Assembly: GCA_964418755.1 (NCBI GenBank)
Contig: CAYQNS010000246.1
Location: 1-5,385, forward strand
Direction of reading: 5' to 3'
DNA: 5,385 nucleotides
Origin: 4572-123 sp964418755
GTDB taxonomy: Bacteria > Desulfobacterota > Desulfobacteria > Desulfobacterales > 4572-123
In this document: positions 1 to 5,385 of the stretch, piece after piece
Layout: the number at the start of each line of letters is the position of its first letter
Numbering within the stretch: position 1 is the first letter of the stretch
Notes under the pieces: generated by a model
Told to the model about the DNA's origin: nothing
The model's input: only the letters and a program-made list of their open reading frames with translations
The model's database searches: none
Position numbers and translations under genes: made by a program

Positions 1-432
1 TCGATCAATATTGCCATCATCAAACACCTCAGAGATGGAAGAAAATCCTTCAAGAGAATCGCTCGGGAGTTGTCTGTTTCTGAAAATACAATACGGTCCC
101 GGGTCAGGAAGCTCACCAAGGAAGGGATCCTTGAGATAACCGGCCTGATGAATCCCGAGGCACTGCCCGGCCAGGGGCTTATCATGGTAGGGGTCAAGCT
201 GGAAACAACCGACCTGGTAACCAAGGGTAAGGAATTCAGTGAATTAAAAGGGGTTATATCCGTCAGTGTTGTAACCGGAAGATATGACCTAATATTGATG
301 GTTCTGTTCAAGGAAGGTTTTGGTTTGCTCGAATTTTACACGGAAGAGATATCCCGCCTACAGGGGGTCCAGTCCGTTGAGACATTTGTGGTCTACAAAA
401 GTTATAACCTGATGGTCCCTTATATTTTTTAA
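1..432 (+). CDS. Lrp/AsnC-family transcriptional regulator, 5' end cut by window edge
   Basis: The reading frame is open from base 1 to a TAA at 430-432, giving 143 residues. Lrp/AsnC proteins are usually about 150-165 residues, so only the first few to 20 are missing. Residues 17-41 (window numbering) form the AsnC-type winged helix-turn-helix, with the pattern FKRIARELSVSENTIRSRV followed by KLTKEGIL. The rest is a RAM (ligand-binding and oligomerisation) domain, with the typical VVTGRYDLILMV strand at about 90-101 and a closing GVQSVETFVVYK at 122-133. A TTG at 70 lies inside the helix-turn-helix and is not the real start. The stop lies 42 bp before gcvT on the same strand, which suggests co-transcription and a role as local regulator of glycine cleavage. 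Family assignment is secure; ligand and targets are inferred from position only. Confidence 0.93.
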   Translation, partial: SINIAIIKHLRDGRKSFKRIARELSVSENTIRSRVRKLTKEGILEITGLMNPEALPGQGLIMVGVKLETTDLVTKGKEFSELKGVISVSVVTGRYDLILMVLFKEGFGLLEFYTEEISRLQGVQSVETFVVYKSYNLMVPYIF

Positions 433-461
433 AGGGTTTGCATTTTGTTAACTCTCAAGAT

Positions 462-467
462 AAAGGA
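462..467 (+). promoter_or_regulatory. Ribosome binding site of gcvT
   Basis: AAAGGA lies 7 nt before the ATG at 475. This decides the start: the frame can be extended to a TTG at 445, but that codon has no purine-rich site at proper distance, and the added ten residues do not resemble a GcvT N-terminus. Confidence 0.75.
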
Positions 468-474
468 AAATGCT

Positions 475-1743
475 ATGGAAGAAATTAAAAGAACTTTTTT
501 AAACAAATGGCACGCTGACAACGGGGGAAACCTGGTGGGATTTGGTGATTACGAAATGCCGCTGTGGTATTCGAGTGTCAAGAAAGAACATCTGGTGGTT
601 CTCACCAATGCGGGCATGTTCGACACCAGCCACATGGCGGTGGTAATGGCCAAAGGCCCGGATGCTTTTGACTTGATTCAGCTTTGTTTTACCCGTGATT
701 TAAATGCCTGTATCGGCAAAGACAAGTTGCCTATTTCAGCCGGCCGTTGTGTTTACGGTGCATACCTGGACGAAAACGGGTATTCCATTGACGACGCGAT
801 CATCGGCAAAATTACGGATGAAGAATACATGATCGTGGTCAATGCCGGCATGGGCGGCGCGATTGCAGAGCACATGGAGACGAACAGGGGAGACAAACAG
901 GTCGATATTACCGATTTAACCGACAATCTGGGCAAATTCGATATCCAGGGTCCCATGTCCGTCAAAATTATGCGAAAAGTGCTCAAAGACCCTGAAAAAG
1001 TTTTTGATAAAATGGTCTATTTTTCATTCAAGGGCCATTTCGACCCATCTTCTCCGTTTGCTCCACAGGTTCAGCTCAAAGACGGCACGCCTTTGCTGCT
1101 TTCCCGGTCCGGTTACACCGGCGAGGTCGGTTTTGAAATCTTTATCGCTCCTGAAGACACGGTAAAGGTCTGGGAAATGATCATGGAAGCCGGTCGGGAA
1201 TTCGGGTGCCTGCCCTGCGGCCTTGCTTCACGGGATTCTCTCAGGGCCGGATCCCTGCTGCCTCTTTCCCATCAGGATATCGGCCACTGGACCTATCTCA
1301 ATCATCCCTGGTCTTTTGCATTGCCGTACAATGCAGACGGCAATGGTTTCACAAAGGATTTTATCGGGGTCAAAGCTCTTGTCGCAGCCAAAGACACCGC
1401 TGATCACACCGTTGCGTTTGCCGGCAACGACCTGCGCAAGGTCGATGCCCACGACGCAAAAGTACTGGATACAGACGGCAACGAAATCGGAACGGTTCTG
1501 ACCTGTGCTACCGATATTGCCGTCAACCGCGTCGACGGTAAAATCTACAGCATCACCAGTCCGGACAAACCTGATAATTTCAAGGCCAAGGGGCTGTGTT
1601 GCGGATATGTGAAAGTGAAAACCAGGCTCTGTGTTGGTGATACCATTGTGCTGCAGGACAAAAAACGCAAATTGAAGGTCAGTGTCGCAGAGGACATCCG
1701 GCCGGATCGTACAGCACGTAAACCGCTGAAAATTTTTATGTAA
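475..1743 (+). CDS. gcvT: Aminomethyltransferase, glycine cleavage system T-protein (divergent)
   Basis: GcvT moves the methylene group from aminomethyl-dihydrolipoyl GcvH to tetrahydrofolate, giving 5,10-methylene-THF and ammonia. The protein is 422 residues, longer than the usual 360-375. Family marks in order: GDYEMPLWY (24-32), EHLVVLTNAGMFDTSHM (38-54), the IDD pair at 105-107 holding the expected catalytic aspartate, VVNAG (121-125), FDIQGP (155-160), RSGYTGEVGFEI (211-222) and GLASRDSLR (249-257), then the DFIG segment (295-298) and a GCV_T_C-like barrel. Oddities: the usual LEAGxxLYG after RDSLR reads AGSLLPLSH at equal length, about 20 extra residues lie between GT (339-340) and GY (377-378), and the end is KPLKIFM instead of the usual PFY-like tail. 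The arginine common in EHxAVR is leucine here. Identity as a GcvT-family protein is firm, and gene context supports true T-protein function. A specialised THF-dependent aminomethyltransferase is the alternative. The start is ATG with a good ribosome site. Confidence 0.92.
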   Translation: MEEIKRTFLNKWHADNGGNLVGFGDYEMPLWYSSVKKEHLVVLTNAGMFDTSHMAVVMAKGPDAFDLIQLCFTRDLNACIGKDKLPISAGRCVYGAYLDENGYSIDDAIIGKITDEEYMIVVNAGMGGAIAEHMETNRGDKQVDITDLTDNLGKFDIQGPMSVKIMRKVLKDPEKVFDKMVYFSFKGHFDPSSPFAPQVQLKDGTPLLLSRSGYTGEVGFEIFIAPEDTVKVWEMIMEAGREFGCLPCGLASRDSLRAGSLLPLSHQDIGHWTYLNHPWSFALPYNADGNGFTKDFIGVKALVAAKDTADHTVAFAGNDLRKVDAHDAKVLDTDGNEIGTVLTCATDIAVNRVDGKIYSITSPDKPDNFKAKGLCCGYVKVKTRLCVGDTIVLQDKKRKLKVSVAEDIRPDRTARKPLKIFM

Positions 1744-1794
1744 AATACAAGATCCGGCTGTGCTGAACCAGCAACTTTTAATATCCAAATGCCT

Positions 1795-1822
1795 GGCCGC
1801 GGCAACTGTTTCAACCGCGGCC
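1795..1822 (+). other. Strong GC-only hairpin in the gcvT-gcvH spacer
   Basis: GGCCGCGG at 1795-1802 is perfectly complementary to CCGCGGCC at 1815-1822, giving an 8-bp all-GC stem with a 12-nt loop (extendable by one G-U pair, 1794/1823). It ends 17 nt before the gcvH ribosome site. The following bases are A-rich with no T run, so it is not an intrinsic terminator. The likely role is as an intercistronic RNA structure that protects or marks the 5' end of a processed gcvH message; that role is inferred. Confidence 0.6.
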
Positions 1823-1839
1823 GCCAAATTCCAAAACAA

Positions 1840-1845
1840 AAGGAG
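1840..1845 (+). promoter_or_regulatory. Ribosome binding site of gcvH
   Basis: AAGGAG sits 9 nt before the ATG at 1855 in an A-rich unstructured stretch. It fixes that start over an in-frame upstream ATG at 1789, whose reading would run through the spacer hairpin and add 22 residues unlike any GcvH N-terminus. Confidence 0.85.
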
Positions 1846-1854
1846 AAAAAAATC

Positions 1855-2259
1855 ATGAGTAAAAAAATCAATGAACTCAACCTGCCCGCAGATGTTAAAT
1901 ACGCAAAGGACCATGAATATGCCCGCCTGGAAGGGGATACAGTGAAGGTCGGTCTTGATGATTATGCCCAGGATCAACTCGGTGATATCGTTTTTGTTGA
2001 AATGCCTGATTCGGGCGATACTTTTGAAAAAGGCGAAGTTTTTGCCACCGTTGAATCGGTCAAAGCGGTTTCCGAGTGTTACATGCCCATCGGCGGTGAA
2101 ATCACAGCCATCAACGAAGAACTCGAAGACGAACCTGAGCTGGTCAACAACGACCCTTACGGCAAAGGCTGGATGGTTGAAGTGAAACCAAGTGACGTTG
2201 CCCAGATGGATACCCTGATGACCAATGCGGCCTGCCTGGCTTCCTTAAAAGAAGAGTAA
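1855..2259 (+). CDS. gcvH: Glycine cleavage system H-protein, lipoyl carrier
   Basis: GcvH is the lipoylated shuttle protein that carries the aminomethyl group from P-protein to T-protein and is then reoxidised by L-protein. The 134-residue product is close to the usual 125-135. Family marks: DHEYARLEGDTVKVGLDDYA (19-38), QLGDIVFVEMPDSGD (41-55), the lipoylation motif ATVESVKAVSE (64-74) with Lys70 as modified residue (codon AAA 2062-2064), and the PELVNNDPYGKGWMVEV closing segment (94-110). All hallmarks are intact, so it should be functional if a lipoate attachment system exists elsewhere. It lies between gcvT and gcvPA with unusually long spacers on both sides (111 and 202 bp), which would allow separate tuning of its level. 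Confidence 0.98.
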   Translation: MSKKINELNLPADVKYAKDHEYARLEGDTVKVGLDDYAQDQLGDIVFVEMPDSGDTFEKGEVFATVESVKAVSECYMPIGGEITAINEELEDEPELVNNDPYGKGWMVEVKPSDVAQMDTLMTNAACLASLKEE

Positions 2260-2282
2260 GCCGGGAAAATGAATAATGAAAT

Positions 2283-2303
2283 GAAAAGTGAAAAGTGAGA
2301 AGT
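2283..2303 (+). repeat. Three tandem 7-bp units (GAAAAGT, GAAAAGT, GAGAAGT)
   Basis: Two perfect GAAAAGT units at 2283-2289 and 2290-2296 are followed by one variant, GAGAAGT, at 2297-2303. The run begins 23 bp after the gcvH stop. It is a short low-complexity tandem repeat, probably part of an intergenic repeat element. Confidence 0.7.
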
Positions 2304-2365
2304 TGTGGTATCGCTTCGCTCTGTCTTTCTTATTAAAGCTGAAAGAATACATTGCAATCTGCCTG

Positions 2366-2408
2366 CCCTATGAAATTCCGCATGACAAGCGCAGCGTATT
2401 TCATCGGG
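2366..2408 (+). other. Imperfect hairpin upstream of gcvPA
   Basis: ATGAAAT (2370-2376) pairs with ATTTCAT (2398-2404). Outside it, CCC (2366-2368) pairs with GGG (2406-2408) across a T/C mismatch. Inside it, CGC (2379-2381) pairs with GCG (2394-2396) across a small asymmetric internal loop, leaving a 12-nt loop. No T tract follows, so it is not a standard terminator. It lies 39 nt before the gcvPA ribosome site. Confidence 0.5.
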
Positions 2409-2447
2409 GTGGATTAAAATAGAAAATTAAGAATTCAATAATTAATC

Positions 2448-2453
2448 AAGGAG
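2448..2453 (+). promoter_or_regulatory. Ribosome binding site of gcvPA
   Basis: AAGGAG lies 8 nt before the ATG at 2462, at the end of an AT-rich leader. It supports this ATG as start. Confidence 0.85.
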
Positions 2454-2461
2454 AATAAATC

Positions 2462-3793
2462 ATGCAATATTTACCACATACCGATGAAGATATTGCCAAG
2501 ATGCTTCAGGTAGTGGGTGTTGACAGTCTGGATGATCTTTTCCCGACCATACCGGAGGATTGTCGCTGTCAGGGCGCCATGGATCTGCCTGAAGCCATGA
2601 CGGAATGGGAGTTGAACGCCTGCATGGATCAACTCGCCGGCAAAAATGCCATCTCCCCTGAGTACAAGGTATTCATGGGCGCCGGCAGCTATGACCACTA
2701 TATTCCGGCCTCCACCCAGTACCTTGCGAGCCGCAGTGAATTCGCCACTGCCTACACCCCCTATCAGCCCGAAATCAGTCAGGGAACCCTGCAGGCGATA
2801 TATGAATACCAGACGCTGGCATCCCGCCTGATGGGCACGGATGTCGCGACAGCGTCCCACTACGACGGCTCCACTGCCCTGGCAGAATCTCTGCTCATCG
2901 CAGTGCGTAAGAGCAAAAAACAAAAAGTAGTGATCTCGAAGGCGATCCACCCCCATTATCGCCAGGTGATCCGGACCTATTTTGAACCAACGGGCTTGGA
3001 AATCGTGGAATTGCCCTACCTTGCCGACGGCACCACAGATCTGGCCGGGCTGGACGAAATTGAAGATTACGGGGCAGTGGCCATTCAATCGCCCAATTTC
3101 TTCGGCTGCATCGAAGATTTGAAAACCGCTGCTGATAAATCCCATGCCAAAAAGGCAATTTTTATTGCCGGCTTTACCGAAGCCCTGGCTTACGGTCTGC
3201 TCAAAAGCCCGGGCAGCCTTGGCGCCGATTTTGTCGCCGGAGAAGGCCAGAGCATGGGCATTGCCCGTTCCTTTGGCGGACCGGCCCTGGGCATGCTGGG
3301 CAGCACTAAAAAATATCTCCGGCTGCTGCCCGGTCGGCTGATCGGCCGTACCAAGGACGTTGACGGAAAAGATGGCTTTGTTTTGACCCTGGCCACCCGT
3401 GAGCAGCACATCCGCCGGGAAAAGGCCAGTTCCAACATCTGCTCCAATAACGGTCTTTGCGCCCTGGCGGCGGCCATGTATATGGCGTCACTGGGCGGCA
3501 CCGGTCTGCGCCAACTGTCCCGGCTCAACCACGACAAGGCCGAGTACCTTAAAAATGAGCTGAAAACCGCCGGGTTTGACATTCCGTTTGCCACGGCGAC
3601 ATTTAATGAATTTGTCGTAAAATTCCCGGCAGGGTTTGATGCCACCTATAAACGCCTTCTGGATAAAAAAATAGTGGCGGGCGTGCCCCTGGCAAAATAC
3701 TATCCTGAACTTGCCGACCACTATCTTTTGTGCGTTACGGAGACCATGCCCCGGGAAGATATGGATATATTGGTCAAGGAGGTGCAGTCATGA
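2462..3793 (+). CDS. gcvPA: Glycine dehydrogenase (decarboxylating) subunit 1, P-protein alpha
   Basis: GcvPA is the N-terminal-half subunit of split glycine decarboxylase. With GcvPB it decarboxylates glycine and loads the aminomethyl group on lipoyl-GcvH. The 443-residue length is typical (about 440-450). Family marks: the N-terminal YLPHT (3-7), FMGAGSYDHYIPA (71-83), FATAYTPYQPEISQGTLQAIYEYQT (94-118), SHYDGSTALAE (132-142), ARSFGGPALGML (268-279) and REKASSNICSNNGL (319-332). This half has the fold-type I aminotransferase shape but lacks the PLP lysine, which is on GcvPB. The gene starts after a 202-bp spacer and ends in a 4-bp overlap (ATGA, 3790-3793) with gcvPB, so equal synthesis of the two subunits by translational coupling is likely. 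Nothing appears broken. Confidence 0.97.
   Translation: MQYLPHTDEDIAKMLQVVGVDSLDDLFPTIPEDCRCQGAMDLPEAMTEWELNACMDQLAGKNAISPEYKVFMGAGSYDHYIPASTQYLASRSEFATAYTPYQPEISQGTLQAIYEYQTLASRLMGTDVATASHYDGSTALAESLLIAVRKSKKQKVVISKAIHPHYRQVIRTYFEPTGLEIVELPYLADGTTDLAGLDEIEDYGAVAIQSPNFFGCIEDLKTAADKSHAKKAIFIAGFTEALAYGLLKSPGSLGADFVAGEGQSMGIARSFGGPALGMLGSTKKYLRLLPGRLIGRTKDVDGKDGFVLTLATREQHIRREKASSNICSNNGLCALAAAMYMASLGGTGLRQLSRLNHDKAEYLKNELKTAGFDIPFATATFNEFVVKFPAGFDATYKRLLDKKIVAGVPLAKYYPELADHYLLCVTETMPREDMDILVKEVQS
3776..3783 (+). promoter_or_regulatory. Strong ribosome binding site of gcvPB inside the gcvPA 3' end
   Basis: AAGGAGGT, an almost full anti-SD match, lies 6 nt before the ATG at 3790. It fixes the gcvPB start there and not at the in-frame ATG at 3730, which would put 20 extra residues inside the gcvPA coding region. 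The site is encoded within the last codons of gcvPA. Confidence 0.9.
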
Positions 3794-5247
3794 CTGAAAA
3801 ATTAGGAACAACCGGATTGGTGTTAAATGAAAAGCTGCTCTGGGAAAAAGGTGCTCCGGGCCGTTGCGGCATGTCTATCCCCGAGAGCGATGTGGATGCA
3901 GCCCCCCTGGACGAAACCCTGGTGGGCGAAGGCCCGGACTTTCCGGATTTGAGCGAAGTTGATGTGGCAAGGCACTATACCCGCCTGAGCACATGGAATT
4001 TCGGTGTGGACACCGGTATGTACCCGCTGGGTTCCTGCACCATGAAATACAACCCGAAAACCAACGAACGGCAGGCAGCCCTGCCCGGATTTTTCGGTGC
4101 TCATCCGCTGCTGCCGGACGAACTTTCCCAGGGTCTGCTTCAGATGATGTACGAACTGGAGCAGTATCTGGCGGAAATCACCGGCATGGACGCCTGCACC
4201 CTGCAGCCGGCAGCCGGTGCCCATGGTGAAATGGCGGGTATGCTGATCATTCATGCCTATCACCAGGCCAGGGGCCACCAGCGCTCCAAGATCCTCATGC
4301 CGGATACTGCCCATGGAACCAATCCGGCCAGCGCCGCTCTTTGCGGTTACAAACCCGTGCCGGTACCGGTCGCCGAGGACGGTATTATGTCGGTAGAGGT
4401 CATCGAGAAGCTGATGGACGACGAGGTGGCAGGCATTATGATAACCAACCCCAACACCCTGGGGCTGTTTGAAGAAAATTTCAAGAAAATTGCCGAGATT
4501 ATTCATGCCAAGGGCGGCCTTATCTATGCCGACGGCGCCAATATGAACGCTATTATGGGTATCGTTCAGATGGGCAAAATCGGTGCCGATGTGATGCACC
4601 TGAATTTGCACAAGACCTTTTCCACGCCCCACGGCGGCGGCGGTCCGGGTTCCGGTCCGATTTGTGTAACAAAGGATCTTGAAAAGTTTCTGCCGTCTCC
4701 CCGTGTAATCAAGGACGGTGATACATACAGGCTTAAAGAGGGACAGCCCGATTCCATCGGCAGAATGCTGTCATTTCACGGTCATGTCGGCGTCATGCTT
4801 AAGGCATACAGCTACATCCGCACAATGGGGCCCGACGGGTTGAAAAAAGCCAGCCAGTTGGCGGTCCTGAATGCCAATTATATCAAGGAGAGTCTCAAGG
4901 ACACCCTGCACCTGGCCTATGATCGGCCCTGTATGCATGAATGTATTTTTTCCGACAAAAACCAGGAGCAGTATCATGTGAGCACCCTGGATATGGCCAA
5001 ACGGCTGCTGGACTATGGATTCCATCCGCCGACGGTCTATTTCCCGCTGGTGGTGCATGGCGCCATCATGGTCGAACCTACTGAAACCGAATCCAAAGAA
5101 GATATCGACCAGTACATCGCGGCTTTCAAGGCCATTGCCGGGGAAGCGGAAACAGATCCGGAGATGTTGCATAATGCTCCTTCGAGCACCTTTGTAAGGC
5201 GGCTGGATGAAACTTTGGCAGCCCGTAAACCGGTTCTGGCGGGTTAA
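3790..5247 (+). CDS. gcvPB: Glycine dehydrogenase (decarboxylating) subunit 2, P-protein beta, PLP-binding
   Basis: GcvPB is the C-terminal-half subunit of glycine decarboxylase and carries the pyridoxal phosphate. The product is 485 residues, normal for the family. Family marks: TWNFGVDTGMYPLGSCTMKYNPK (68-90), LQPAAGAHGEMAGM (138-151), PDTAHGTNPASA (171-182), MITNPNTLGLFE (217-228), YADGANMNAI (246-255) and the cofactor motif LNLHKTFSTPHGGGGPG (271-287), where Lys275 (AAG, 4612-4614) is the expected Schiff-base lysine. The C-terminal part has YGFHPPTVYFPL (409-420) and the MVEPTETESKEDID segment (427-440). Translation is probably coupled to gcvPA through the ATGA overlap. No L-protein or lipoate gene follows before the window ends. 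Confidence 0.98.
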   Translation: MTEKLGTTGLVLNEKLLWEKGAPGRCGMSIPESDVDAAPLDETLVGEGPDFPDLSEVDVARHYTRLSTWNFGVDTGMYPLGSCTMKYNPKTNERQAALPGFFGAHPLLPDELSQGLLQMMYELEQYLAEITGMDACTLQPAAGAHGEMAGMLIIHAYHQARGHQRSKILMPDTAHGTNPASAALCGYKPVPVPVAEDGIMSVEVIEKLMDDEVAGIMITNPNTLGLFEENFKKIAEIIHAKGGLIYADGANMNAIMGIVQMGKIGADVMHLNLHKTFSTPHGGGGPGSGPICVTKDLEKFLPSPRVIKDGDTYRLKEGQPDSIGRMLSFHGHVGVMLKAYSYIRTMGPDGLKKASQLAVLNANYIKESLKDTLHLAYDRPCMHECIFSDKNQEQYHVSTLDMAKRLLDYGFHPPTVYFPLVVHGAIMVEPTETESKEDIDQYIAAFKAIAGEAETDPEMLHNAPSSTFVRRLDETLAARKPVLAG

Positions 5248-5291
5248 TTTGTGGTAACCGTTTACGCTTGACAGCTATCGCTTCACGGTTA
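5224..5291 (+). other. Two mutually exclusive hairpins around the gcvPB stop codon
   Basis: CGTAAACCGGTT (5224-5235) pairs with AACCGTTTACG (5256-5266), giving 11 bp with one bulged C and a 20-nt loop that contains the stop codon. The same AACCGT can instead pair downstream: TAACCGT (5255-5261) with ACGGTTA (5285-5291), a 7-bp stem. A run of A, not T, follows the second stem, so neither is a standard intrinsic terminator on the + strand. The role is unknown; 3'-end protection of the operon message is possible. Confidence 0.4.
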
Positions 5292-5309
5292 AAAAAACAA
5301 CGATTTTTA

Positions 5310-5363
5310 CCATGAAGGAACTGAAGAAATTGAAGAAAAAACTTCATGAACTTCATGTCCTGG
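5310..5363 (+). repeat. Imperfect inverted repeat of (A)TGAAG-type units downstream of gcvPB
   Basis: TGAAG at 5331-5335 and 5322-5326 pair symmetrically with CTTCA at 5342-5346 and 5351-5355, and AGGA (5316-5319) with TCCT (5358-5361), around an A6 loop with small symmetric internal loops. Each arm is itself a 9-bp-spaced short tandem repeat. A moderately T-rich stretch follows (5364-5385), so it might act as a weak transcription terminator for the operon, but its repetitive make-up looks more like a small intergenic repeat element. The 138-bp region after gcvPB has no credible gene. Confidence 0.5.
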
Positions 5364-5385
5364 TTTATTGTAGTCAAGTTTTATT

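Larger units (their letters stand above)
2260..2461 (+). other. Long gcvH-gcvPA intergenic spacer, no gene
   Basis: This 202-bp gap contains no credible coding region. From left to right it holds an A/G-rich stretch with a 7-bp tandem repeat (2283-2303), the segment TTGTGGTATCGCTTCGCTC (2303-2321), an imperfect hairpin (2366-2408), and an AT-rich stretch leading into the gcvPA ribosome site. I see no convincing sigma-70 promoter: TAAAAT at 2415-2420 lacks a partner at 16-18 nt. The composition is unlike the flanking genes, which fits a small inserted or degenerating intergenic repeat, or an RNA control region. Confidence 0.5.

Noticed and set aside
438..462. Possible promoter TTGCAT with an A/T-rich -10 before gcvT
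   Set aside because: No -10 hexamer lies at 16-18 nt, and a transcript would need to start at or beyond the ribosome site.
1228..1977. 249-codon open frame on the minus strand across gcvT and gcvH
   Set aside because: It lies antisense to clear conserved genes, crosses the gcvT-gcvH boundary, and its translation shows no recognisable domain; it is a shadow of biased codon use.
2352..2420. Possible promoter upstream of gcvPA (TTGCAA, TATGAA, TAAAAT)
   Set aside because: The spacings between candidate -35 and -10 elements are far from 17 nt, so no pair can be supported.
2471..3409. 312-codon open frame on the minus strand within gcvPA
   Set aside because: It is fully antisense to a well-conserved gene and has no family motif; the long open frame follows from gcvPA codon composition.
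3823..4632. 269-codon open frame on the minus strand within gcvPB
   Set aside because: Antisense to gcvPB, including the PLP motif region, with no domain-like sequence.
5126..5377. 83-codon minus-strand frame at the right end
   Set aside because: It runs from the repeat-rich tail into the gcvPB 3' end, is low in complexity in its first part, and has no recognisable domain.

Overview
This window holds a glycine cleavage system (GCS) operon read entirely on the + strand: a partial Lrp/AsnC-family regulator, then gcvT, gcvH, gcvPA and gcvPB. The split P-protein (two subunits instead of one chain of about 950 residues), the moderate GC content and the divergent, enlarged GcvT suggest an anaerobic bacterium. 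A Desulfobacterota (Desulfobacterales-like) sulfate reducer is my best guess. This is inferred from gene style only; no rRNA or other taxonomic marker is present.

Layout: 1-432 is the C-terminal 143 residues of an Lrp/AsnC regulator that begins left of the window. gcvT follows after 42 bp (475-1743). A 111-bp spacer with a strong all-GC hairpin precedes gcvH (1855-2259). A 202-bp spacer (2260-2461) with a 7-bp tandem repeat and an imperfect hairpin separates gcvH from gcvPA (2462-3793). gcvPA and gcvPB (3790-5247) overlap by ATGA. The last 138 bp (5248-5385) hold no gene but contain several inverted repeats.

How the genes work together: GcvPA and GcvPB form the PLP-dependent glycine decarboxylase, which releases CO2 and loads the aminomethyl group onto the lipoyl arm of GcvH. 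GcvT passes the one-carbon unit to tetrahydrofolate and releases ammonia. Reoxidation of the lipoyl arm needs the L-protein (dihydrolipoyl dehydrogenase), which is not in the window. The regulator plausibly senses glycine or another amino acid and controls the operon. The reaction is reversible, so in an anaerobe the set could also work towards glycine synthesis; the sequence does not show direction.

This is mainly a recognisable metabolic operon, and I do not see a new biological system. The points most worth a second look are the divergent GcvT (altered LEAG-type motif, about 20 extra residues in its C-terminal domain, unusual C-terminus) and the structured intergenic segments.
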